Below are positions 1 through 8,121 of a stretch of 64,000 nt of DNA, one piece after another. Numbering within the stretch: the stretch's first letter is position 1; every line of letters begins with the position of its first letter. Origin of the DNA: Leptospira stimsonii (GTDB lineage: Bacteria; Spirochaetota; Leptospiria; Leptospirales; Leptospiraceae); assembly GCF_003545875.1 (NCBI RefSeq), contig NZ_QHCS01000002.1:186001-250000 (forward strand). Reading direction: 5' to 3'. Under the pieces are notes generated by a model, which had not been told where the DNA came from, made no database searches, and saw only the letters and a list, made by a program, of their open reading frames with translations. Both the position numbers and the translations under genes were made by a program.

Positions 1-497
1 TGAATCCGAAGAGGGATTTTGAGTCTTCCTTTCGATCCAAATTTTGCAAACGCGACGAAGTTCATTGAATGAAAAGTTTTTTTAGAAACGGTGCCGAGGT
101 TATAAAATAAAATTCTCCATCGTTTTTTCAGTCGTTTCCTTCTTTCCTTTTTTTTAATAGATACTACCTCGTTCCAATGACAGAAGTTTCTATAGTTCAA
201 GGATTTGGGACCATCTTTTACTGAGAATCTGATCCAATCGAAGTTTTTCCGGCCTCTGATTCTTCTCTTTCACCTCCAGTTCGTTTTTTTGTTTCGGACT
301 TCTTTCTGTCATCTCCATTCTTCTTATCCGAATTTTACCGCTATTTCGCATGCCGTATCTGGGACCGATAGGAAATTCGGTCGTTTTGTATCCCTTTCAG
401 ACGTAGATATTCGGATCCATTCGTTGTAGACTCATCGCTGTGATCGAGGTTCTTTTCTTTCGAAAAGGCCGTGTTCTCAAGGAAATATTCGTATATT
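1..497. other. Region upstream of the phage tail genes, no gene supported
   Basis: No open frame here has a convincing start, ribosome binding site and protein-like composition. A short frame at 3-68 with no start inside the window could be the tail end of an upstream gene, but it is too short to judge. A 74-codon + frame at 205-429 is rich in Phe, Ser and Leu, lacks a ribosome binding site and resembles no known protein. The stretch may be decayed phage DNA or a leader. Confidence 0.4.
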
Positions 498-1022
498 ATG
501 AAGTTTGAATATATAGAATCCGTAATAAACAAGATGATCTTGGAGGTTTTAAAACCGGATCCTCCGATTCCTATGATTTTAGCGGATCAGATCGTTTCTT
601 CTCCCTTGTATCCGTACGGTACCTACAAGGTTCTAGAATTGACTCAAGATTCTTCCAAAAACGCTTCCAAATGGATTCAAAGAATTGATTCGGAAAGTTT
701 TAAAGAGATCAGTCGTCGCAATCAAAAAACGATTATCAGCATTTCTTTTTTACATGATAGTTCCATCGCTACTTGCTGGGACTTCTGTGAGAGGGCGATG
801 GATTGGTTCGATTCTTTGGAAGGATTGATCGAATGCGAAAAGTTCGGAGTCACTCCGGATGTGGTCTCCGTAAGCGTTCAAGACAAAACCGTTTTGACGG
901 ATGCTGGCGTTTACGATTACAAAGCCGGATTTGATCTCTTATTCAAATCGAGGAAATACAGTGAAAAACAAGGCGAATCAACTGCGAGCGCACCAACGGT
1001 TGAATTTCAGGAGGAAGCATGA
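498..1022 (+). CDS. Phage neck / tail terminator protein (LIC_12616-like, gp12-like domain)
   Basis: This 174-residue protein has the pattern of the phage neck or tail terminator fold: an N-terminal helix, then a PxP-type strand (KPDPPIPMILADQ), a YPYGTYKVLEL strand and a C-terminal beta region ending in a charged tail. Such proteins sit at the head-proximal end of the tail and stop tube and sheath growth. Family knowledge links this type to Leptospira prophage proteins named after LIC_12616. The frame is open from a GTG at 471, but the ATG at 498 begins the recognisable domain and has AAGGA about 14 nt upstream. It overlaps the sheath gene by ATGA. The family call is from pattern recognition; the exact start is uncertain. 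Confidence 0.65.
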   Translation: MKFEYIESVINKMILEVLKPDPPIPMILADQIVSSPLYPYGTYKVLELTQDSSKNASKWIQRIDSESFKEISRRNQKTIISISFLHDSSIATCWDFCERAMDWFDSLEGLIECEKFGVTPDVVSVSVQDKTVLTDAGVYDYKAGFDLLFKSRKYSEKQGESTASAPTVEFQEEA

Positions 1023-2398
1023 GCGCACAAACAATCTCTAAAATAGAACCGATCAGTATCAATCTATTTCTTAGGAATACACCGGTTTCTCAAATGGGGT
1101 TTGGATTACCTTTGATTCTCGGAATCAAGGCTCCTACCTATTCTCTTCAGATCTCGAACAATTCTTCGGGACTCATTTGGAAATCGACAACGCCGGGAGT
1201 CGTGTTTATTCAAGTGAAATACGTCGTTTCCGGTAACAGTACCGTGCTCAGCGTAGTTCGAAGCGGGACCGGAACATCGAATGATCCTTATGTGATTACG
1301 GTTAACGTTGCTACGGATGCTTCCGGCAATGCGACTTCCACCGCACATCAGATTAAACTTGCGACCGAGGCAGTCGCAAATATCGGCGGCGCGAGTAAAA
1401 TCGTGGAAATTTCGGAAGTTTCAGACTCCGGTTCGGGGATCGTTTCTTCCTTCGTTCAAACGCCGTTAGCCTATGAACGTTATATGGAGATCACTTCAGC
1501 CGATGATCTTTTAGACTTGGGTTTTACTTCCGTCGATAAGGAATATCTTCAAGCAGGGAACGCTTTTAGACAAACCCCAAGACCGAAAACGATTGCAGTT
1601 TTTCTTCTGACTTCTTGGTCGAATGCGGCCACCGAAATCTCAAGTCTACGAGGATCCGGAAAGGATGCGTGGTTTAAGACGATCGCCACGACTCATGATA
1701 AGTCCGAAATACACGCATTAGGCGATTATCTCGCATCGATCGAGAAGATGTTTTTTGCATGCACGGACGATATTACCGCGATGACAGGAAGAAATTCAAT
1801 CTGGGAATTCTATATGCTTCATAAGAATCCGAATTCTTTTCCTGAAGCAGCGTGGGTTGGAAATTCTTCACCTCGAAGAGTCGGTTCTTATAACTACGCC
1901 TATCTTCCGTTAGACGGAGTTGAAAATTCCGGTTATACGAATTCTCAAGTAAGCACCGTCTTTGCGGACAACGGTAACCTGATCGTAGATTTCGGCGGAA
2001 AACAAGTTCCTTATCCGGGAATTTCGACCGCTCAAGTTTATGCGGACGTAGTGGAGAACCGCGCCTGGCTGAAGGCTCGTTTGAAAGAGAACATCGCGAG
2101 TCTTTTTCTCAATTCGGACGTCGTTCCCTATACGATCCAAGGAATTCAGATGATCGAATCCAGAATGCGCGAAGTCTTCGTTCAAGCGGGAGTTCAAGGG
2201 ATCATCGCGCCTGTCGAAACGGATGCGGATAAGTTAAGATCCGATCTCGGAGATTATCAGTATAAAATCCATCTGCCCGAAACGATCGATGAAATTCCTA
2301 CGAACGATCGAAACAATCGGATCCTACCGAACATCACCTTCTCATGCCGTTTGAGAGGAGCGATCAACGAAGTGGATATCGACGGCGAATTAACCTAA
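1019..2398 (+). CDS. Phage tail sheath protein (DUF3383 family)
   Basis: This 459-residue protein matches the DUF3383 type of contractile tail sheath. It starts with a strand-rich region, has an inserted domain at about residues 30-140 (Gly/Ser/Thr-rich, SGTGTSNDPYVI), and continues with a sheath core (TPLAYERYMEITSADDLLDLGF, then PRPKTIAVFLL). The C-terminal part (ENRAWLKARLKENIASLFL, then INEVDIDGELT) is typical of sheath domains that interlock with neighbouring subunits and the tube. The sheath contracts to drive the tube into the host envelope. It starts 4 nt inside the neck gene and is followed at once by the tube gene, the classic order for contractile tails. Confidence 0.8.
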   Translation: MSAQTISKIEPISINLFLRNTPVSQMGFGLPLILGIKAPTYSLQISNNSSGLIWKSTTPGVVFIQVKYVVSGNSTVLSVVRSGTGTSNDPYVITVNVATDASGNATSTAHQIKLATEAVANIGGASKIVEISEVSDSGSGIVSSFVQTPLAYERYMEITSADDLLDLGFTSVDKEYLQAGNAFRQTPRPKTIAVFLLTSWSNAATEISSLRGSGKDAWFKTIATTHDKSEIHALGDYLASIEKMFFACTDDITAMTGRNSIWEFYMLHKNPNSFPEAAWVGNSSPRRVGSYNYAYLPLDGVENSGYTNSQVSTVFADNGNLIVDFGGKQVPYPGISTAQVYADVVENRAWLKARLKENIASLFLNSDVVPYTIQGIQMIESRMREVFVQAGVQGIIAPVETDADKLRSDLGDYQYKIHLPETIDEIPTNDRNNRILPNITFSCRLRGAINEVDIDGELT

Positions 2399-2409
2399 GG
2401 AGAAATGGA

Positions 2410-2820
2410 ATGAATGGCATTTGGGATCCAAAGAAATTAAACGTGAACTGCAACGGACGCGACATTTCCGGTATGAGTCAAGCGGACGGATTTTTTAAAA
2501 TCGAACCCGTTACGAAAGAATACATCCTTTCTCAAGTGGGTATCAAAGGAGATTGGAATATCTCCGAGGTGTATGACGGAAGAGTAAAACTTACGATTAC
2601 ACTCTTAGGAGATTCTCCGGAGAACGAATTCTTCTACGCGTTAGGCGAGGGTAGGCTTCCTTGTGTGTTCACAGTAAAAGATAAGAGCGACGGAGGTATG
2701 CTGGGATTCTCCGCACAAGGGAGAGTTTGGGAAAGACCGAACATTGAAAGAGGTAAAGAATATAAGGATCGTGCTTGGGTCTTTCTTCTTCCCGATTACA
2801 AAGGAGTGTTAACTGCATGA
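2410..2820 (+). CDS. Phage tail tube protein (KPP10 ORF10 / DUF3277-like)
   Basis: The 136-residue product has the size and beta-rich make-up of a contractile-phage tail tube subunit: an N-terminal NGRDISGMSQADGFFKIEP strand pair, a central GDWNISEVYDGRVKLTITLLG hairpin and a C-terminal ERGKEYKDRAWVFLLPDYKG strand. It most resembles the DUF3277 / KPP10 ORF10 structural proteins. The ATG at 2410 follows AAGGAG at about 2397-2402. The frame is open to an ATG at 2344, but that start lies inside the sheath gene and gives a basic, non-homologous extension, so 2410 is preferred. It lies directly after the sheath and overlaps the next gene by ATGA. Confidence 0.75.
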   Translation: MNGIWDPKKLNVNCNGRDISGMSQADGFFKIEPVTKEYILSQVGIKGDWNISEVYDGRVKLTITLLGDSPENEFFYALGEGRLPCVFTVKDKSDGGMLGFSAQGRVWERPNIERGKEYKDRAWVFLLPDYKGVLTA

Positions 2821-3206
2821 TTAGCGAAAGTAATCAGGCCGATCCGAACAAACGGGAAGCTTTACACGGCAAGGTCTTTGTTGTCGAGTCCGATTCTTCC
2901 TTGAATCCGAGTGAACCGATTTTGGAGAGCATCGATGACGACGCTAAGGTCGCACAGATTCATTTCATCGACGGAAGAAGATATAAACTTCAACATCCGG
3001 GAAATAGAAAGGCACTTCGTTGGAGACAGGAGTCGATCTCATTAACCGAAGGACTCAATCAGGATAAACTTCTGGATAAATTCTTTAAGTTTTGCGTGAA
3101 AGGAGTTGGTCATACCTTCGAACCTACGTTAGACGCTATCGAGCCAAACCACGTGGAGGTGTGGCTGCATTTAGCGAATCGATTTCTTAAGTGGGAGTTG
3201 GAATAA
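2817..3206 (+). CDS. Phage tail assembly chaperone, upstream frame (gpG-like)
   Basis: This 129-residue protein lies between the tail tube and the tape measure, the place of the gpG-type tail assembly chaperone. It is acidic at the N-terminus, then has a strand-rich segment (VAQIHFIDGRRYKLQHPGNR) and a helical C-terminal half (GLNQDKLLDKFFKFCVKGV). Such chaperones keep the tape measure soluble and recruit tube subunits. Its ATG overlaps the tube stop by ATGA and has AAAGGAG upstream. The stop at 3204-3206 lies in a short window where the +1 frame is also open and leads into the next frame, so some ribosomes may make a longer fusion. The function is inferred mainly from position. Confidence 0.6.
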   Translation: MISESNQADPNKREALHGKVFVVESDSSLNPSEPILESIDDDAKVAQIHFIDGRRYKLQHPGNRKALRWRQESISLTEGLNQDKLLDKFFKFCVKGVGHTFEPTLDAIEPNHVEVWLHLANRFLKWELE

Positions 3207-3249
3207 AAGATTCCCCGAGTTCGGCGAGGCGCCGGTTGCGGAAGAATGG

Positions 3250-3468
3250 ATGAAGTGGATCGACGAAGAAGTGGACCGTGAGCTCTTCTTCTGGAAACCC
3301 TTCATCCTCGGTGTGGCGCACTTCACGAGTATAGAACTCGAAAGTGCGTCCACCGTACTCTACATGAAGATGATGGAAGTCGTAGATCGAAGGAAGAAAA
3401 GAGAAGCCGAAGAAAAAGCGGAAGAGTTAAAATTCTTAGCAAGGCTGATTCAAGGTTCGAGTTTTTGA
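3250..3468 (+). CDS. Tail assembly chaperone, downstream frame (gpT-like), separate or frameshift-fused
   Basis: This 72-residue frame is rich in charged helices (KWIDEEVDREL, then DRRKKREAEEKAEELK) and lies between the chaperone stop and the tape measure. It is in the +1 frame relative to the preceding gene, and that frame is open back to 3175, upstream of the preceding stop. It could be translated alone from the ATG at 3250 (GGAAG 5 nt upstream), or as the T domain of a frameshifted G-T fusion of about 216 residues, as in many tailed phages. The charged helical C-terminus suits a domain that binds the tape measure. Sequence alone does not tell which mode is used. Confidence 0.55.
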   Translation: MKWIDEEVDRELFFWKPFILGVAHFTSIELESASTVLYMKMMEVVDRRKKREAEEKAEELKFLARLIQGSSF

Positions 3469-3508
3469 GAGTTAGAAAGAATAGAAGGTTGAGGAAACGA
3501 TTAAGCGC

Positions 3509-5320
3509 ATGGCTACAAGAGAACTGAATATCACGATCAAGATCGGCGTAGATCCGGACGATCCATTTTCTGGCATCCGAAAAGAATTGGAAGATTTACG
3601 TTCTAAGCTGAAAGAATTTTCCGATTCAACCAATCTTATTTCGAAATCTGGAATTCAAGCCTGGGAATCTTTAGGAAATTCCATGGCGGATTCGATCCGA
3701 GGAGTTTCCGGTCTTGCGCTTCTTTCCGAAAAACTTGGAAAGACGGAAGATTCCCTTCGGAAGTTGTATGCGAGCACGAAAGGGAATCCCCAACTTGAAA
3801 AAGAGTTTTTCAATGTCGCGAAAGCGGCCGGCTTTACGGAAAGAGATGTCACAAAGTTGAACTTTCAATTGAACGCGACTTCTAAAATCGCAACCATCGC
3901 TTCCGCTTCACTTAAAGCGCTTTCTTCGATCGCGTCTTTCGCCTTTAAGACTGTGATCGGGCCTTCCATTGAGGCCGGAATCGCATTAGAAAAACAGAAT
4001 GCAATTTTAAAAACGCTTTCAGGAAGCGAATATCCCAAACTTCAATCCTCGATCGAAAATACGGTCCGAAGTTCCAAAGGATTGACCACTCAAAGAGAAC
4101 TTACGGAAGCCGCTAATCAGGCGGTCAAAGCGGGCCTCTCGGTCGACTTTATCTCCAAGAATCTTTCCGGCTTGCAAAAATCTTCCCGACTCGCAGGGAA
4201 CGATCTCTCTTCCTCCATGCAGGACGCTTACAATGCGATAAACCGCGGCACCGGAGACTTTTTACAAAAGAATGGCGCCATATTTTCTGATTATTCTAAG
4301 GAATTCAATCGGATCAATCAATCCGGTATTTCCGACGCAGAGAAACGAATCGCGAGAGAAAGACTTCTTTCTTCCGCATTGAGCGAAAACAGTAAATTAC
4401 AAAATTCTTATGGAGAGCACACCCGAACCACTTCGGCGATCTTAGAAAGATTTAGCGAAATCATAGAAGGTTTGAAGGAAAAAATCGGTTCTATGATCTT
4501 GGAGGCATTGAGACCTGTCCTGACGTTGTTCATAGATTTGTTTGAATACTTTACGGAAGGGGAAGATGCGGCGGAAAGACTGGAAGTCGCAGGGATCATT
4601 TTAGGAAGTATTCTCACAGGCATCGTCGCAGGTTTGATAGCAGTAGGAGTTCAAGCTCTGATCACTTCAGGTTTTACGTTCTCTTCCTTAATTCCAGCTT
4701 TGATCGGAATGGCCGCGGCAGGTTGGGCCGCGATTGCACCGTTCCTTCCGTTTATTGCGATCGGTCTCGCCGTCGCTATCGTTGTGGCGGGCCTCGCCTT
4801 GATTATAAGAGATCTCTTTAAATGGATGAAAGGTGGTAAATCCGTTATCGGAGATTTTCTAGGACCTTTCGATCTTGTTAAGGGCAAGTTTGATTCGTTA
4901 ATTGAAACGGTGATATCCTTTAAAGATAGAATTATCCAATTCTTTACTGATCTCGGACCGAAGATTCGAAAAATCATTTCCGATCTGGTCCCGGCCGGTG
5001 TTCTCAAATTTTTAGGAATCGCGCCGGACTTTAAAGAACCGCCGACAGAAGTTCAAGATGCGATCATCACCAAACATGGAAAGGTGATTCATTTTCACCC
5101 TGATGATAATTTGGTCGCAGTGAAAGATCTTGGTATCTTGGGCGGATCTAAGGCAGGTAACGGGAAGGGAATCTCCGTCAATATCGCTAACGTAACGTTA
5201 GGCTCCGGATCTACTCAAAAAGACGCTCAGATGTTCGGCGCGTATTTGGAAAAAGAACTCGAAAAGATCGCATTGAAGATCGGCCTTCAATCCGGACTTT
5301 CACCGGAAGGAGTTGCGTAA
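3509..5320 (+). CDS. Phage tail tape measure protein
   Basis: At 603 residues this is the longest protein of the module. It has the usual tape measure build: a helical, coiled-coil-prone N-terminal half (residues about 15-120 and 195-330), a long hydrophobic stretch at about residues 361-440 (ILGSILTGIVAGLIAVG, then PFIAIGLAVAIVVAGLALII) and a C-terminal region ending near the Dit gene. Tape measures set tail length; at the usual roughly 0.15 nm per residue this predicts a short tail near 90 nm. The hydrophobic part fits a role in membrane passage of DNA. The ATG at 3509 has GAGGAAA upstream. No peptidoglycan hydrolase domain was seen. Confidence 0.8.
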   Translation: MATRELNITIKIGVDPDDPFSGIRKELEDLRSKLKEFSDSTNLISKSGIQAWESLGNSMADSIRGVSGLALLSEKLGKTEDSLRKLYASTKGNPQLEKEFFNVAKAAGFTERDVTKLNFQLNATSKIATIASASLKALSSIASFAFKTVIGPSIEAGIALEKQNAILKTLSGSEYPKLQSSIENTVRSSKGLTTQRELTEAANQAVKAGLSVDFISKNLSGLQKSSRLAGNDLSSSMQDAYNAINRGTGDFLQKNGAIFSDYSKEFNRINQSGISDAEKRIARERLLSSALSENSKLQNSYGEHTRTTSAILERFSEIIEGLKEKIGSMILEALRPVLTLFIDLFEYFTEGEDAAERLEVAGIILGSILTGIVAGLIAVGVQALITSGFTFSSLIPALIGMAAAGWAAIAPFLPFIAIGLAVAIVVAGLALIIRDLFKWMKGGKSVIGDFLGPFDLVKGKFDSLIETVISFKDRIIQFFTDLGPKIRKIISDLVPAGVLKFLGIAPDFKEPPTEVQDAIITKHGKVIHFHPDDNLVAVKDLGILGGSKAGNGKGISVNIANVTLGSGSTQKDAQMFGAYLEKELEKIALKIGLQSGLSPEGVA

Positions 5321-5937
5321 TGGGAACGATAACAAGAAGAGATACAATCGCTCTCACAGATGGAGAAACCGAAGTCGAGATGAACGTTTCCTTTGACATT
5401 CAATATTCTTATCCAGCCGAAGTCACCGGGCATCCGATCGAGAGGGAAAAAGGGAAAACATCGATTACGGATTTCGTCATTCCCGGACAAAGAACTGTTA
5501 CTTTAAGCGCTCTTTTATCCTCTTCTACATCCGCCCTAACTCTTTCAAAAATGTCCGTTGATGAAAAGTTGGAAACTTTGATTCGTTGGCAGACCAGCGG
5601 AACCTTTTTGACTCTCTTGGGTTACAGAACCGGTGGAATTATCAATCGGATTCTATCCTTGCTTCCTTCCTTCTTTCGTTTTGTGGAACCGGACGATCCG
5701 GATCAAAGATATCTAGGAAGATCCACGGATGAGATTCCGAACCTACTGCTCGGAGACGTTACTTTTTCGGAATCGAAAGAGAACGGAGACGATGTCCCGG
5801 TGAGTCTTTCGATCGTTCCTATTTTTGTTGCGGAGGCGAAAACGAGAGAAGTAAAGGCGGTTCGGTCGGGTGGAAAAAAATCCAATCAGGAAGTAAACAG
5901 ATCGGGTAGTCCGAATCCTGCGAAACTAAAGAGCTAA
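5320..5937 (+). CDS. Dit-like phage tail / baseplate protein
   Basis: The 205-residue protein resembles the N-terminal domain of Dit-like proteins found next to the tape measure in KPP10- and Pam3-type contractile phages. Visible landmarks are the strand VSFDIQYSYPAEVTGHPIER, the ITDFVIPGQRTVTLSALLS segment, the KLETLIRWQTSGTFLTLLGY segment and PNLLLGDVTFSES followed by VSLSIVPIFV. The family forms a ring joining the tube to the baseplate hub. Its ATG shares one base with the tape measure stop. The C-terminal 30 residues are basic and probably flexible. The assignment rests on this pattern and on gene order. Confidence 0.6.
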   Translation: MGTITRRDTIALTDGETEVEMNVSFDIQYSYPAEVTGHPIEREKGKTSITDFVIPGQRTVTLSALLSSSTSALTLSKMSVDEKLETLIRWQTSGTFLTLLGYRTGGIINRILSLLPSFFRFVEPDDPDQRYLGRSTDEIPNLLLGDVTFSESKENGDDVPVSLSIVPIFVAEAKTREVKAVRSGGKKSNQEVNRSGSPNPAKLKS

Positions 5938-5949
5938 GGACATTAGAAT

Positions 5950-6288
5950 ATGCCAATATTTAAATACATTCCCGTGGATCCGGAATCGATTCCGATTCGA
6001 AATATATATCAAATAGGTTCGAAGGATTATGAATTCGAATTCGCATACAATCAGATCGGAGATTTTATCACGGTGATAATCAGAAATCAAGACGACGCGG
6101 TTCTGTTTTCTTCCTGTTTGATCTATGGAATTTCTCTGAATCATGTCGTAGTCGATGATTTTCCGGTTTCGATTTCACTCAAACCCTTTGACATTGATGA
6201 TCTATATCGCGAAGAATTTATTCAGATTCCTGTCAATCGCCAGACTTTCGGATCGACGGTTCAGATCTATTTAGAAGGTGAAGAATGA
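5950..6288 (+). CDS. Phage baseplate plug family protein
   Basis: This 112-residue protein is all-beta in appearance (YEFEFAYNQIGDFITVIIRNQDDAVLFSS, then FPVSISLKPFDIDDL) and ends with an acidic tail. Size, position between the Dit-like and hub genes, and the pattern of one barrel-like domain match the baseplate plug family (Pam3 gp18 type) that closes the tube lumen. The ATG at 5950 follows AAGGA with 9 nt spacing. It overlaps the next gene by ATGA. The call relies on order and length more than on invariant residues. Confidence 0.5.
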   Translation: MPIFKYIPVDPESIPIRNIYQIGSKDYEFEFAYNQIGDFITVIIRNQDDAVLFSSCLIYGISLNHVVVDDFPVSISLKPFDIDDLYREEFIQIPVNRQTFGSTVQIYLEGEE

Positions 6289-7103
6289 CTCCGAATCCAA
6301 AACTTTTCGGCAGAGTTGTATCTCTGGAAATTCTACCAAAAAGTGGGAACGCCAAAAAATTCACATATCCTCCTTTTGATATGGAATTTGAATCCGAGTT
6401 GAATTCGTTAAATTCAACGACGGTAACGATCTATAACGTAAACGAAGAAACGATGGCTTTGATCGGCGCAAAGACGCAAGGTTCAGGCTTTCAATATCCG
6501 AGTGTTTTTTTAAATGCTGGTTATAAAGATGAGAACGGCTTGGTCGCGTCCGGAAACGTCATTCTTCCTAAGTTTAAGCAAGATGGCACAAACAAGATAT
6601 TGGAATTTCAGATCAATGCGAACGCAGGAATATGGTCCCGCACATATATAATGAAAACGTATAGTAAACTTCCTGCAACGAGCGTAATTCTTGATATTTT
6701 GGAAAGAGGAAATATGAAACCGGGAAAGATCGCCCTCGGAGAAGATCGGATTATCAACTTTAGCGCAAATGATTCGTTAGGTGAATGCATCAATCAGTTC
6801 TGTTCATTAACGAAATCGCAATATTGGATCCAAGACGGTTTGTTGCATATAGATTCCAAGCAACCGAAGCAAAAACAAAGCGTACTTTTTTTGGACAGCA
6901 CTTCCGGCCTCATCGGAATACCCGAGCAAGAGGAAAAAAAATGGAAGGTAACGAGTTTATTTCGACATAAATTCAAAAAGAACATGATAATCTCGATTCA
7001 CGGTGGAAAGTTAAAGGGAGAATGCAGAATTATCGGCGGAAAGCACAAATTCTCCACCTTCCAATCCGAGAACTATTCTGAGTTGGAGGTGACACCTTTA
7101 TGA
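6285..7103 (+). CDS. Phage baseplate hub protein (gp27 / gpD-like)
   Basis: This 272-residue protein fits a baseplate hub of the gp27, Mu gp44 or P2 gpD class. It has an N-terminal beta domain (FDMEFESELNSLNSTTVTIYNVNEETMALI is typical of hub domain 1, in which the coat frames an axis system), a central helix-strand domain (LPATSVILDILERG, SLGECINQFCSLTKSQYWIQDGLLHI) and a C-terminal small barrel (GIPEQEEKKWKVTSLFRHKF, then GKLKGECRIIGGKHKFS). Hub trimers join the tube to the spike. It sits just before the spike gene and overlaps both neighbours by ATGA. Confidence 0.65.
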   Translation: MTPNPKLFGRVVSLEILPKSGNAKKFTYPPFDMEFESELNSLNSTTVTIYNVNEETMALIGAKTQGSGFQYPSVFLNAGYKDENGLVASGNVILPKFKQDGTNKILEFQINANAGIWSRTYIMKTYSKLPATSVILDILERGNMKPGKIALGEDRIINFSANDSLGECINQFCSLTKSQYWIQDGLLHIDSKQPKQKQSVLFLDSTSGLIGIPEQEEKKWKVTSLFRHKFKKNMIISIHGGKLKGECRIIGGKHKFSTFQSENYSELEVTPL

Positions 7104-7783
7104 ATTTGGACGAAGTGATTCTTGCGTCGATGAAAAAGTCGCTCTCCAAAATACAAGTGGGTTTGCCGGGAATTATAGACTCTTTCAATTCAAATGAAAT
7201 GACGGCTAACGTTAAGATTCCGTTCAAACAAAAAGACGGCTCGGGTGAGGAAAAAAAATTCCCGATGTTATCGAATATTCGAGTCGGTGCTCTTTGGTCG
7301 GGCGATTTTTACATGAAACCGGATTACAAACGAGGGGATACCGTTTGGATCTCATTCTCCACGCACGATATATCCGACGCGGTGAGGGGAGTCAGCTCCT
7401 TGGTTTCGGATTCCTTATTCGATCTTCAAAGTGCTTGTGTAGTATGCGGTTATAAAAGCGATTCGGATTTGCCTGCTGTTACGGCGAATTTACCGGGCCT
7501 CGTGATCGGGAACAAGGAAGGGAAGTCTTTCATTCAATTCGATGATGATACGATTAAGATTCAAGGAGGTTTGATCGATCTTTCGGAAGCGGCAGTTTTG
7601 GGGAACACTCTTGTGCAGTTGATAAAGATGATCCTTGATGTTTTTATAAACAATGCCGCTTCCTTTACTACGAATTCCGTTCCGGGTTCTCCTTCCGGAT
7701 TGGCGCCCACGGTGTTGGCTCAGTTGAATTTAAGAAAAGCGGAAGTGGATCAAATTCTTTCAAATAAGGTAAAAATAGGATGA
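7100..7783 (+). CDS. Gp138-family membrane-puncturing spike protein
   Basis: The 227-residue product has the N-terminal OB-fold of Gp138-type tail spikes (GLPGIIDSFNSNEMTANVKIPF) and a second recognisable segment, KRGDTVWISFSTHDISDAV, followed by NLPGLVIGNKEGKSFIQFDDDTIKIQGG, which looks like the start of a beta-helical shaft. The C-terminus is helical (LAQLNLRKAEVDQILSNKVKIG). Spike trimers form the point of the tail and pierce the outer membrane on contraction. It sits between the hub and the gp25-like wedge gene and overlaps both neighbours by ATGA. Confidence 0.75.
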   Translation: MNLDEVILASMKKSLSKIQVGLPGIIDSFNSNEMTANVKIPFKQKDGSGEEKKFPMLSNIRVGALWSGDFYMKPDYKRGDTVWISFSTHDISDAVRGVSSLVSDSLFDLQSACVVCGYKSDSDLPAVTANLPGLVIGNKEGKSFIQFDDDTIKIQGGLIDLSEAAVLGNTLVQLIKMILDVFINNAASFTTNSVPGSPSGLAPTVLAQLNLRKAEVDQILSNKVKIG

Positions 7784-8121
7784 AAGGTTTTAAAATCGAA
7801 AACGGAGATATTGCCAGAAAGAACGGACGCACGGTCGTATTGGACGATCTGGAATACTATGCTCAAAGAATCAAACACGCGATTCGATTATCGCTTGGTG
7901 AGTGCGTTTATGAACCGCTTACTGGAATGGATTGGTTTACGATCTTTTCCACAAAGATATCTAGAGAAAGGGTTACGTTCGAAATCAAAAAAGTAATTTT
8001 AAAGGATCCAGAGACGATCTCGCTCGACCGAATAGAGGTGAAAGCCGACGATTTGAATCGGAGAATCTATATTCAATATTCTGCAAATACGAAATTTGGT
8101 ATTGTTTTGGGGGAAATATAA
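7780..8121 (+). CDS. Baseplate wedge protein, gp25 / DUF2634-like
   Basis: This 113-residue protein has the hallmarks of gp25-like baseplate wedge subunits: an N-terminal basic strand, a helix (LDDLEYYAQRIKHAIRLSLGE), the short YEPLTGMDWFTIF segment, then a helix and two strands (ISLDRIEVKADDLNRRIYIQYSA). Gp25 forms the link between sheath and baseplate and starts sheath assembly. The stop overlaps the ATG of the baseplate J gene by one base (TAATG). Length and order fit the family well. Confidence 0.65.
   Translation: MKGFKIENGDIARKNGRTVVLDDLEYYAQRIKHAIRLSLGECVYEPLTGMDWFTIFSTKISRERVTFEIKKVILKDPETISLDRIEVKADDLNRRIYIQYSANTKFGIVLGEI

Noticed and set aside
205..429. 74-codon + frame before the phage genes
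   Set aside because: No ribosome binding site, Phe/Ser/Leu-rich composition and no protein-like pattern.
1106..1348. - strand frame inside the sheath gene
   Set aside because: Antisense shadow of a well-supported gene with Arg/Ser/Asn-rich composition.
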